The notes under the pieces are model-generated. The model saw only the letters and a program-made list of their open reading frames with translations, did not search any database and was not told the DNA's origin. A stretch of 64,000 bases of DNA, from positions 92,516,226 through 92,580,225 of the forward strand of contig NC_088780.1 in assembly GCF_958450345.1 (NCBI RefSeq). Direction: 5' to 3'. Positions 35,101-43,964 of this stretch are shown here, piece after piece. The stretch's first letter is position 1; every line of letters begins with the position of its first letter. Both the position numbers and the translations under genes were made by a program. Source of the DNA: Calliphora vicina (Eukaryota > Arthropoda > Insecta > Diptera > Calliphoridae).

Positions 35101-37464
35101 AACAACGCGTACCTTTGTTGTTGTGCTTTCAGGTTTTATGACAGCATGATGTGGTAAATAATATGGACAAATTTTCGAGTTGTGTGGGGGAGGAACTTTG
35201 AACATATGATCCAAATCAATATATTCTTCGACCACGCTATCATAAATGGATTTCAAATCAGGTGAACGAAGTAGCCGAGTCTCATTTCGCAGAAATTGCG
35301 CCATAGCACTATTTCGAGACTGGCCTAAACTAAGTTTCTCAGGATACCCATTCTTAAATGGGAGAGAAACAATGTATCGACCATCTTTACCCCTTCTGGT
35401 AGTCCTGGCATAAAGATCGTCACAAAATTTGTCGGATGATGAAATAAAGTTCTTCCTTGGAAGATTCTCCACCTCCCAAAAACGAGAAATCTCTTTGTCT
35501 AAAGAGATTTCGCAGAAATACGAAACTAAGGAACAACTGGGAGTAGAGATATTGGACAAAGGACCAGTTAGAATCCACCCAAAGATAGTTTCTTGCGCCA
35601 TTAGTGAACCGCATACATTATGCTTTACACCAGATCGCATAATCGAAGGGAACAAATCGCCACCAATAAGAATATCTACTTTCGAACTCGTATGGAATTG
35701 TGGATCGGCTAACTGGATAGGAGGAAGTAGGGAAAATAGTGAGCGATCAAAAGTTTTGGAGGGAAGACGACCAGACAAATGTGGAACTACTAAGGCGGTG
35801 ATTAGCAGCTGTATATCAGGATTCAGGTTGGAACTAATCAAAAATGAACATTGTTTATCAACACTAGCGGATATCGTATTATTTAGTCCAGAAACTTGAG
35901 CATTAGTGCGCGTTGAAGGAAGTTTAAGTAAATTGAAAAGTCTTTCAGAAATGAAAGAACCTTCTGAACCTGAGTCTATTAATGCTCGTGCTTGATATCT
36001 ATTATCTAAGTAACAAATATCAATCATTGCCGTACCTAGTAAAACGCCTTTGGAATTCACAGTGAAACAAGATGAAACGACTTCAGCATCGGAACTAGTA
36101 GTGGACTGTATGGTAAGTGAATTAGAATTAGTAACGAACGGTGCTGAATTTGGATTGAGATTCGTATTGGAAGTTGAACTAGAGGCAGGTAATGGAGCAG
36201 ATGCGTCGGTTTCCTTGTGGAGTAATGTGTTGTGTCTTTTGTTACAACGGAAGCAATTGATTTTGCTTGTACAGTTTTTGACGGAATGAGTCTTAGAGAA
36301 GCAATTAAGACACAGGCTTTGCTTTTTGATTTCATTGAAGCGCTGAGAATGGCCCATTTGCAAAAATTTTGAACATTTGCGTATCGGATGATACTCATTG
36401 GTACATAACTGACATTTAGGCTGGGAAACCTTATTCGGAAAAGCATTAACAACTTTGGATGAACGACTCGTTTTAGGCTTGGACTCGGTAGGTTTGGATA
36501 CAGCAGAACGGATTTCAGAAACAGATTCCAAAGTTCTGTAACGATTTGTCAGGAATAAATCTAAATCAGACCATTTTGGAATCGATGTCTTATTAACTAA
36601 GCCTTGTTCCCATAGAGTCAATGTTGAATCTGGAAGCTTATTGGAACACAAGAAAACAAAAATAGGGTCCCAGCTGTCAACGTCTATGCGATGGAGTCGC
36701 AATATGGAAATACATGAATTAATGTCTCTTTGCAAATATTGAATAGATTTTGCCGATTCGGATTCTAGGTTAGGCAGATTGAATAAAATTCTGAGTTGGC
36801 TATTCACTTGGACCCGACGATTCTCAAATCGTTGAGTCAGATTTGACCAGGCCAAATCAAAACCCTGATTCGTTAAAGGACTCTTCTTAACGATCTCTCT
36901 TGCTTCTCCGCTAGTTTTTTGATTCAAATGGAATAGTTTCTCAACTGGGCTTAATGTGGAATTCTGAATAAACATGGCTGTGAATAAATCACGGAAAGTC
37001 GGCCATGACTCATAGTTACCATGGAAGGTCTCTATTTCACAAGGAGGAAGATGAAATCTATGGGATGATTGGGATGTTTGGGAAGAGACAGCCTGATCTG
37101 GGAAAAACTGGGGATTAATTGGACTTGTATCAGTTTTCTCACGTGACTGATCACGAAGGGTATCTGTAAGTTCGGACAATTTTATCAATATTTTACAATA
37201 AGTAGTATAAGTACTTTTGTATTTATCTTTAAAAGCTTCCAAATCATCAACTTCCCCGGTAGCGTTTTCCTCTCTTTCCTCTTCGTTTTCCTTATCGAAT
37301 AAAAATTTTTCATATGCTGTTTTAACACGAGACCAGGTAGACTTGAGTTCATATTTATGTACTTCTAACGCATGAATAGAATTAATTGGATAACGATTCT
37401 CATTATAATCGGCTTCAAACTCGACAATACTGTCGGCCAGACGGATAAAATGATCAAGAGACAT
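32185..37464 (-). CDS. BEL/Pao gag-pol polyprotein, 1759 residues
   Basis: One uninterrupted frame. I start at the ATG at 37464 (MSLDHFIRL); the frame is open five codons further upstream but without an ATG. Approximate order: an N-terminal acidic helical region; DUF1759-type capsid domain around 140-320 ('IETFHGNYESWPTFRDLF'); CCHC knuckles around 350-425 (CQLC..H..C, CLNC..H..C, CFRC); retropepsin with 'ALIDSGSEGSFIS' near 500; RT with YVDD near 908; RNase H with 'FCDASEKAYAAALY' near 1088, 'SIPRLELCGAVL' and 'WTDSTIVLSWL'. The integrase has an HHCC finger near 1390-1430 ('HDISLHGG..HYWI' and C-x2-C) and a DDE core (D in 'GLDFAGPF' near 1470, D in 'HSDNGTTF' near 1535, E in 'GGLWEAGVKSF' near 1580). 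The C-terminal 'PGTLVVIKDENLPPNSWRLGRI' is the DUF5641-like tail. All catalytic residues I can check are present. It ends TAG at 32185. Confidence 0.97.
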   Translation of the reverse strand: MSLDHFIRLADSIVEFEADYNENRYPINSIHALEVHKYELKSTWSRVKTAYEKFLFDKENEEEREENATGEVDDLEAFKDKYKSTYTTYCKILIKLSELTDTLRDQSREKTDTSPINPQFFPDQAVSSQTSQSSHRFHLPPCEIETFHGNYESWPTFRDLFTAMFIQNSTLSPVEKLFHLNQKTSGEAREIVKKSPLTNQGFDLAWSNLTQRFENRRVQVNSQLRILFNLPNLESESAKSIQYLQRDINSCISILRLHRIDVDSWDPIFVFLCSNKLPDSTLTLWEQGLVNKTSIPKWSDLDLFLTNRYRTLESVSEIRSAVSKPTESKPKTSRSSKVVNAFPNKVSQPKCQLCTNEYHPIRKCSKFLQMGHSQRFNEIKKQSLCLNCFSKTHSVKNCTSKINCFRCNKRHNTLLHKETDASAPLPASSSTSNTNLNPNSAPFVTNSNSLTIQSTTSSDAEVVSSCFTVNSKGVLLGTAMIDICYLDNRYQARALIDSGSEGSFISERLFNLLKLPSTRTNAQVSGLNNTISASVDKQCSFLISSNLNPDIQLLITALVVPHLSGRLPSKTFDRSLFSLLPPIQLADPQFHTSSKVDILIGGDLFPSIMRSGVKHNVCGSLMAQETIFGWILTGPLSNISTPSCSLVSYFCEISLDKEISRFWEVENLPRKNFISSSDKFCDDLYARTTRRGKDGRYIVSLPFKNGYPEKLSLGQSRNSAMAQFLRNETRLLRSPDLKSIYDSVVEEYIDLDHMFKVPPPHNSKICPYYLPHHAVIKPESTTTKVRVVFNASSPSSNGLSLNDILHTGPILQSDLTLLILKWRFLKYVFNADIQKMYRQILVDPKHTVFQRILFRNSPNVIIQDYELKTVTFGVNCAPYLAIRTLLQLADDIEATYPKASHILRNSMYVDDVLAGAHSIQEAKESKKQLILALQSAGFSLRKWTANSKEIIADIPADHLLCEDFLNFNDTSTAKTLGVRWNAHSDSFFFVAQPFAEQRQLTKREVLSQIARLFDPAGWLSPIVILAKILMQTIWIEGTKWDEILSPKSLEHWQIFQSNYCHINEIRIPRWVDYIPNAEIQLHGFCDASEKAYAAALYIRIADGEKISSHLIASKTKVAPVKTLSIPRLELCGAVLLADMIENFLPQFDLSHYSLFCWTDSTIVLSWLAKPPCSWLTFVANRVSRITQITNPTLWNHVNSESNPADLASRGLYPKELVNNNLWWFGPDWLRDSRANWPISDRSNISDTEIEKKNLKVHFSYFQHYEDVLERFSSFPRALRVVSYIFRFLFRTHPRFRSSFHKTSLVLSSSEIIFARDRLITNCQKAAYPTEYRALSSRKAISSSSSILNLNPFLDSEGLIRSCGRLENSPGLSYNEKHPVIVPYNCQYSRLLVKFVHDISLHGGNQLVLRLIRTHYWIPKVKNLIKTTIRKCKPCIIYRKRCQQQIMAALPPERSEISRPFTHTGLDFAGPFDIKTYSGRGCRMTKGYVCVFVCFSTKAIHLEATTDLSTSAFLAAFHRFVSRRGCPLHLHSDNGTTFVGASKIIQREFMVSSSELITSSYAHQNLTWHFIPPGAPHMGGLWEAGVKSFKSHFRKTIGCFKYTFEEFSTLLARIEACLNSRPISPQSQDPSDLSSLTPGHFLIGSPILCPIDPKINESPMSIVNRWQRLKLLHQNFCFRWKHEYLKEMQKRNKWKNSEDNVKPGTLVVIKDENLPPNSWRLGRIEKVHTGSDNKVRVADIYTQRGLITRPIHKLVSLSES

Positions 37465-39203
37465 ATTCGGAATAAGCAAAGGGCAACAACAATTTAAATC
37501 AAAAAATGGATTGGAATTTTGTAAATTAAGTGGATTAATTCACCAAAGAAAATGTAAATATAATTGGTATAAATACACTTACTACTTGAAATCACCAATA
37601 AAATCAATAATTTGAACAAATTTATTTTTTGGAAGAATTAATACTTTTACAGTACTGGACTATGCGATCAGCTGCTAACAAAAATTAGTATATAACAAAG
37701 TTCGTCAACCTATTATGCACTATTTGTTTTTGGATAAATTGTTTTGTTTTATTTAATTCCAGTACTTGTTGAAAAAAAAATAGCAATTTACTACTAGGAT
37801 TTGTTTACCAATACGACAATTAACCCTTGAGAGTACGAACTGGTACAACAAAAAAATAAAAACAAAATATTTTTTGTATCGTCAGTTAAATATGCGATTT
37901 AATGGAATATTCCGTGATATAATATTTATAAGAACTAAACCAAAGTTATTTAGAATATACAATTACTAAAATAATATTTTCAAAAAAAATAATGAAAAAT
38001 ATATTATCGTTTTTAATGTTTACTTCAAATAAAATTTTCACACACGAATTAATTATTTTTAATAATTGTTTTATTAAATGGGAGTAATAAATGCTAGGAT
38101 TAGAATCGCATTAAAATATTTTATAAAAATATATCAAAAAAAATATGTACCCACTTGGTCACACTAGGGTTAATTATGATCAGTTAATGTGTGAAGAATA
38201 AAGGAAAAAGGAAAACAAGTAAACTGTGTTGTGTAGATGTACATACGCACAAACAAGTATAATTAAAGGGAATGCTTGTAGATTAATATACACACGCATA
38301 AACAAATGTACTGCTTGTAAGAATATACAAATGTACAAACGTATGTAAATTAAAGGGCTGACTAGCAATATTATTTAGAAATAAGCAAAACAATTGTTTA
38401 AGAGTGCATTAAAGTGTAGGAATATTATTTGAAGGGAATAATATAAACTGGAACAAGGAATAATAAAGCAATTAAACAAATTGAAGAGAATGTATTTTTG
38501 AAGAGATCGTGGTTATTTAAATGGAATATTTTAAAAATAATAATAGTGGAATAGAAATGGAAAGGAGTAAATATACACAGCAAAAAGAACAAAACACCCT
38601 TCGTTGGGTCAAATGGAATAAATACCTGTGTATATTTATTGATCAACTGAATAATTTTAATATTATTATTTAGGAAAACTCACGTAAAACTCCAACTCTT
38701 GGACGGCGTAGAGAAGTAGTGGATATTTCCTTTAGCATAAATTATTGTGCACACGAAAATTTATTACCGATCACTATTGGCTTCCAATTAATAAATTGCA
38801 ATTTGCCGACGGCTTTTTAACTTTGGAAAAAAAAAATTTACAATTTGCCGGCGGCTTTTTTATTTGGAATATTTTCACTTTTTTTTTTTCAATCTCAATA
38901 TTTGTTAAATTTAAATGTTATTCGGTCTTTCTTCCCGTTTATTGATTTTTATATTTAATTTGGAAATTTAAATCAATTTATTTTGCCTTTTTAACACACT
39001 CTCAACATAAACACTGTATGTATGCACTTGTATATGGATGGATAAACTAAATAAAGCAAAACAAAATAAAACAAACGAACCTGTTTATAATGATGTGATG
39101 GCTGGAAGTATGTAGCTTTGGTTGGTTGAATTTCCACAACAGCTGAATAGAAATCTCCGAGAGAAATAAATCTTCCAATTTATCCGGATCGAACTGGACC
39201 AAT
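37465..39203 (-). other. Long 5' leader of the BEL element
   Basis: 1.74 kb between the 5' LTR and gag with many short frames. It holds two good 5' splice sites on the sense strand, TTTTAC|GTGAGT (38683-38678) and AAGTA|GTAAGTG (37582-37577), that could pair with the acceptor before ORF2. A direct duplication of about 40 bp containing AATTTGCCGGCGGC lies near 38797-38870. Confidence 0.6.
39184..39201 (-). promoter_or_regulatory. Candidate primer binding site
   Basis: Two bases after the 5' LTR the sense strand reads TGGTCCAGTTCGATCCGG, complementary to a tRNA 3' end ...GGACCA. I cannot name the tRNA with confidence. Confidence 0.55.
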
Positions 39204-39632
39204 TGTTTAGCTCAATAGGAGAGGGGGGATGAAGAAACTGGAGGATTGGAATCTTATAAATTCTCTGAGCCAAAACAAAATATGAATATTTTGTTTCTCA
39301 GAATAAATAATTCAATTTGGATATGCAAAGAAAAGGAATAAGGAAAACAAAGTAATTAGGATTTTTCTTTGCATTTATTAAATTATTAGGAATATGGAAA
39401 TTCTTACCAACGCTAGGATAAGTGTACAAGCAAGCTCAAAAGAAATTTTCTTTCTATCGGAAATAAGATTTTACGACATATTTGAAAACTTGACGTTTTA
39501 TTTTAGAACTTTTTGACAATTTAACGTATACTGCAATTCATAATACTCAGCATTGATATATATCAATCAAAATAGGAATTGCGGGGAAAAACAAGGGAAA
39601 GTTAATACTAGTTGTTTTGTTTGGCATAAACA
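39204..39632 (-). repeat. BEL 5' LTR
   Basis: 429 bp, apparently identical to 30440-30868 (constant offset of 8764). The target duplication AACAA follows at 39633-39637. Confidence 0.93.
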
Positions 39633-39698
39633 AACAACTATTATAATATAATAGGACATTATGACAATATGACTAATAGCAGACCGTGTGAATACCTC

Positions 39699-40040
39699 AA
39701 ATATTAAAATAATATTAAATTTCTTATGTATGTTCAAATTTACTACTTGTATTTTATTCACGGACAACCAGCCAGCAGATGGACGTAATGAAGGAGGTCC
39801 ATTTTTTAATCACTCTGAGTCGATTGGCTATTAAGATCCATAATTTTTAAGCTAAGTATACAAACATACATATGTAGAAATACTGTTTTAAAATCATAAC
39901 ATAGATTGAAAAATAAATGGTTAATTATACGAATTTTTTTCTGAATAAATATTTACACACGGGGAATGCATTCATACGTATCAGTTCCAATTAATTGTTT
40001 TGTTGAATTTTTTATAAATTTTCAACATAAATGTTTTTTT
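39699..40040. other. AT-rich spacer with a family A/B scrap
   Basis: 'GGACAACCAGCCAGCAGATGGACG' at 39762-39785 and 'CACTCTGAGTCGATTGGCTATTAAGATCC' resemble the GACGGACG/GAGTCGAT block of the interspersed repeats. No gene. Confidence 0.4.
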
Positions 40041-40044
40041 TTCA

Positions 40045-40565
40045 ATTTAATAAATGGGGCATTTCCTGTCAAGTGAACCAACTTTTGAAATCGATAGTAA
40101 CTCAGACACTGAGTTAGAGGGGTAAAAATTTAACATTTTGGGTTTTTTTCTTATCCATATAACATATTACCTACTATTCTTAGCAAAATGTGTCCCAAAT
40201 AGTTAAGATAGCTCTTTCTTCAATATTTAAAAAAAAAATAAAAAATTTTTAATATTTTTTTTCAAAAATCAAAAACCTTTTTGGATTTTTTTTTCAAAAT
40301 TGGCCCTTTTTTAAAATAAAGCTAAAATATTTGACTTGAAGACTTTTTTTTAAAATCTAACTTTTTTTCTAAATGGCCCTTTTTTAATTTTTTTTTCTAA
40401 AAAGAAAACGTAGTTGTTTTTCTTTATGTTCTATTTGGTCGCTTAGTGGAATAAATATCAAAATAAATGTTTTGTAACTCAAGATATACAATTTTTGTTT
40501 TTTTTTTGGCAAAATCAAAAACTTTTTCACTTTTTTTTTAAATGGGCCCCTCGTCCCCTCAATAA
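40045..40565 (+). repeat. Family D dispersed non-coding repeat, second copy
   Basis: 'GGGGCATTTCCTGTCAAGTGAACCAACTTTTGAAATCGAT' matches 24900-24940. 'TTTGGTCGCTTAGTGGAAT' and 'TTTTGTAACTCAAGATATACAATTTTTG' follow. It is longer and more T-rich than the 24.9-kb copy. Confidence 0.65.
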
Positions 40566-40569
40566 AACA

Positions 40570-41735
40570 AAAGTGTATAAGCATATACACCAAGAATCAC
40601 AAAACTGATTCTATATGTGGTCAAAATTTGGTGAAATTCTACTTCAACAGAGTGTGTCAAAAGATCAATTGAAATATTACTTTTATTCTAGATGTCTACT
40701 AACACAAACATTTTAAACTCAATTATTTCGAAATGGCAAAAAAATATACACTATTGTTTTATTAAGGGGATGATATTATGTAAATTTTTGTAAATGAATT
40801 GTAGTGTTTATGAGGAATTATTAGAAACAATAACAATTTTGAAGCGATTATGTGCTTTTTTGTACTAAAATTTTTAATTTCTAAATACTTTTGTGTTATT
40901 TTTAATAGCTTTAATTTGAATTCGCATTATGCATTTAATTGTTATCCATTATATAATAAGTATCTACATGTATAAATGCTATTATATTTATTTTTATTTT
41001 ATTGTTAAGGTTATTTAGGTTTGTCATTCTGTTTAATATAGAGGGCTGCAGCATATCAAAGAAAATTTAAAAAGTAAGAGCTCTATATTCGTCTGTACCG
41101 AATCTTTTATGCCCGCCATCAATATAAATATAATATGAGGAGCTACAGAACAAAATTTACTTTTTCGCATCTTTTAAAAAATTGTTTTTTTGGTATTTTG
41201 AAAATATTTGGGTTGAAATCTTCTAGAAACAATCAAGTCAGCAAAATTTTTTTAATTTTTTTACTAAGTTAATGTGTTTTAAAAAAATTGTTCTTAAAAC
41301 GAAAAAAAAAATTATTTAATTTCAACGTGTAATTTGTTTATATGTATATCAGATCAGGATTAAAAACATTCATTTACAATATTATCGTTAAAAAACGCAT
41401 AAAAAACATATTTTTTTAATTTAGTTTTAACAAAAAGTACTTTTGTTTCTTTATTTTTTAACAAAAGGTTCTTTAAAACGGTTTTATATCAAACCTCCTT
41501 AACATTTAATGTGGTGACTTATCGCACTTAGATGTATCTATCATTTTCAGGTTCATGTAGTTTTTTAAGGGGGCGAAATAAATAAAACTCATTTTCCCAA
41601 AAATTTGAAATGTGTGAAAAAGTACCTTTTGTTCTGCGGCTCCTCATATGTTATTTGAATCGAAGTATGTTTAGTGGGAAGTTTTCCATGATTATAATCC
41701 AAAACATTTTACCGATTCAACCTTGATATTAGCAA
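40570..41735. other. AT-rich spacer; family B terminal hairpin near 41070-41115
   Basis: AAAAAGTAAGAGCTCTATATTCGTCTGTACCGAATCTTTTATGCCCGCC is a mutated family B end. The rest shows no gene. Confidence 0.4.
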
Positions 41736-43075
41736 TAGAGTGGTCAAACCATTTTCCCAATTATTCAAAAAAACCGTTTTTATTTTTATACCCTACACCA
41801 CCATAGTGGGGAGGGTATTATGCGTTTGTGCAGATGTTTGTAACGCCCAAAAATATTAGTCTAACACCCACCTTAAAGTATACCGATCGACTTAGAATCA
41901 CTTTCTGAGTCGATTAAGCGATGTCCGTCCGTCCGTCTGGTCGGCTGGCTGGCTGTCCATGTAAACCTTGTGCGCAGAGTACAGGTCGCAATTTTGAAGA
42001 TATTTCGATCAAATTTGGTACATTTTTTCGGCTCAAGGACCATGCCTATTGAAACTGACTGAAATCGGTCCATTATTTCACCTAGCCCCCATACAAATGT
42101 CCTCCCGAAATTGGACTTTATCGGTCATAAATGTTTAATTTATATATGTATCTCCAAAAATTCCGCTCCAAATAAGTTTTATATACACGAAATTCATGTC
42201 ACCAAATTTTGTTACGATCGGTCCATAATTAGTCATAGCTCCCATATAGACCCGCTTCCGAAAATCACTTTAACGTGCATAAATCGCTGAAAAATGTTGG
42301 TAAAAACACAAAATTCAACATAGTTAACTTTAATATAGACATAAATCACACAACCTAATTTCATGGTAATCGGTCCATAATTGGTCATAGCCCCCATATA
42401 ACCCCACTGCCGAAAATCACTCAAAAATATAAATTATTGAAATTTTAAAAGAAATTTTTTTTTCTCTTTTACTTAGTGTAGGGTATTATATGTTTTTTTT
42501 TCAATTTTCCTTTTTTTTGCTCGAATTATTCGACAAAATCGAAAATGTGTAATTCGTAAAATTTTTACACGCATCTTTCAAATTTTACATTAATTTTTAC
42601 TTTTTAATCTCATTTACACTTTTTTAATTTTGTCACTTTTATATTTTATCAAATGTAAAGACAAATTTTGACAGTTTGGGTGTAAACAGCTGGGCTAACG
42701 ACAGCACCTTATTAAATATACCTTGATCAAGACAAATGTGCAAAGTTGGTTAACAACTCCCATCATAATCATTATTTCTTAAGTGCAATCAGGCTCGTTC
42801 TTGCCTCGCGTGTGTGCTGTCGCTTCATGTAACAACTGCTGTGTTGGTGGAGTACCATTTATAACTCGAAATATGAACTGGTGTAGTAGCATTATAACTC
42901 TTTTAATAACAAGGTTTAAGCGCTCCAGCTTCCAATACAAAGATATAGGTCGACTAGGGACTTACTTGAGTCCACGTGGGATGACCTGGTAATTTGTGTT
43001 ATATTTAGATTATCAAACCAATGAAAATAAACTTTGGCAGATAGAAATCAGAAAACATATAATCAGCTGGCTTTT
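41736..43075 (+). mobile_element. hAT-like element, copy 2, split by family A
   Basis: TAGAGTGGTCAAACC at 41736 matches copy 1 at 14497. After the insert, 'CGAATTATTCGACAAAATCGAA' and the block 42783-43075 follow copy 1 closely ('GGTGGAGTACCATTTATAACTCGA', 'TTTAAGCGCTCCAGCTTCC'). No transposase is recognised. Confidence 0.6.
41786..42492 (+). repeat. Family A interspersed repeat, nearly full length (reference copy)
   Basis: Starts TTATACCCTACACCACCATAGTGGGGAGGGTATTATGCG and ends TTAGTGTAGGGTATTATATG. It contains 'TGTTTGTAACGCCCAAAAATATTAG', a GTCCGTCCGTCTGG run, and three inverse core units (about 42070, 42220 and 42375: 'ATCGGTCCATAATT.GTCATAG'). It lacks the final CGACCATAC hairpin. It lies in a T-rich stretch of the hAT-like element. 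Confidence 0.85.
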
Positions 43076-43269
43076 TATAGTCACTTGTAATAAATTCGCA
43101 TTGTTATACAGTAAGCTGAAAATCTTTTTAATAGACTTTTTAAAAATTTTAAACAGTCAGAACTAAATGAAAGTTCATCTGGTTTAGAATAAATTGAAAG
43201 GGAGTCGCAAAATGAAGAGGAAATATTAAAAGAAGTTCAAAATCCACACAAAATAGCTAATATTGCAAC

Positions 43270-43962
43270 CACTAGCGTCTTAAAATAAGATTGATTTGAT
43301 TATTTGGAAAGCGTCTTAAAACAAGATTTTGATTATTTGGAAAGACCAGCAAAACAATTGTTGGACATCGGAAATGGAAAAATTCCAATTGATCCCGCCA
43401 CAAATGAGATTTCGTTCCCGTCGAACTTCTGCCAAATGCAAACGAACATTCAAGCCGTTGTCGACAAGTTATTCGCAAGACTTACAACCAACTACTAAAA
43501 TTCGGATTGGCTGAGGCAAAGTGCAATATTGGCACCAAAAAATTATGATGTCAACAAGCTCAATGAGCAAATTCAATTGAAACTGCCTGGCGAAACAATG
43601 AAATACAAATCGATTGACAAAGTAATGAAAGAATTTTTGAATTCATAGGAATCAGCCGGAATACCATCACATGTATTAACATTGAGAGTTGGATCACCGA
43701 TAATACTTGTCCGCAACTTAAACGCCAATATTATGCAATAGAACAGTATTGACCCTCAAAAAGTGTTCACCAAATTTAATTTAGGCAACAATCATTGGTG
43801 GCAGATTCAAATGATTTCCAATGACATACGATTTGAATTCAAGCTGCTCCAGTTCCAGTTTCGTCTTGCCTTTCCTATAACCAATAACAAAGCACAAGGC
43901 TAATCGTTGGCTATAGCTGGCTTACATTTGGAAAATTCAAGTTTTTCACACGGTAATTTATA
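43270..43962 (+). pseudogene. Helitron helicase C-terminus, decayed
   Basis: Across frameshifts and in-frame stops the plus strand reads 'KQLLDIGNGKIPIDPATNEI' (43350-43410), 'NYDVNKLNEQIQLKLPGE', 'AGIPSHVLTLRVGSPIILVRNL' (43655-43720), 'MISNDIRFEFKLLQFQFRLAF' and 'ITNNKAQG' (43810-43905), ending 'SFSHGNLY'. This is the terminal third of the PIF1-like helicase of Helitron Rep/Hel proteins, including helicase motifs around 'LRVGSPI..RNL' and 'INKAQG' (here TNNKAQG). A 34-36-bp direct duplication (CGTCTTAAAA.AAGAT...) lies at 43278-43341. The relic is cut at 43962 by the Tc1-like insertion. Confidence 0.8.
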
Positions 43963-43964
43963 TA

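Larger units (their letters stand above)
30440..39632 (-). mobile_element. Complete BEL/Pao LTR retrotransposon, 9.19 kb, transcribed leftward
   Basis: Two 429-bp LTRs (TG...CA) appear identical by eye. The flanks carry a perfect 5-bp duplication AACAA, the usual size for BEL/Pao. On the minus strand the order is 5' LTR (39204-39632), candidate primer site, leader of about 1.74 kb, gag-pol, second ORF, purine tract, and 3' LTR (30440-30868). Reading frames are intact, so the copy may be active or only recently silenced. The integrase and RT are of the Pao/BEL type (Peptidase_A17, DUF1759 and DUF5641 context). Confidence 0.95.
30257..39698. mobile_element. Small hairpin element (about 250 bp without the insert), split by the BEL/Pao insertion
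   Basis: GGGGTATTCACACGGTC at 30257 pairs with GACCGTGTGAATACCTC ending at 39698. ATATTGTCATAATGTCCTA continues the left TIR and is mirrored by TAGGACATTATGACAATAT at 39650-39670. The TIR is about 60 bp. The BEL element lies in its non-palindromic middle, next to an A-rich run. Confidence 0.8.

Noticed and set aside
35429..35899. 156-codon plus-strand ORF over gag-pol, and similar ones at 34029-34594 and 36050-36289
   Set aside because: Antisense shadows of the intact minus-strand polyprotein.
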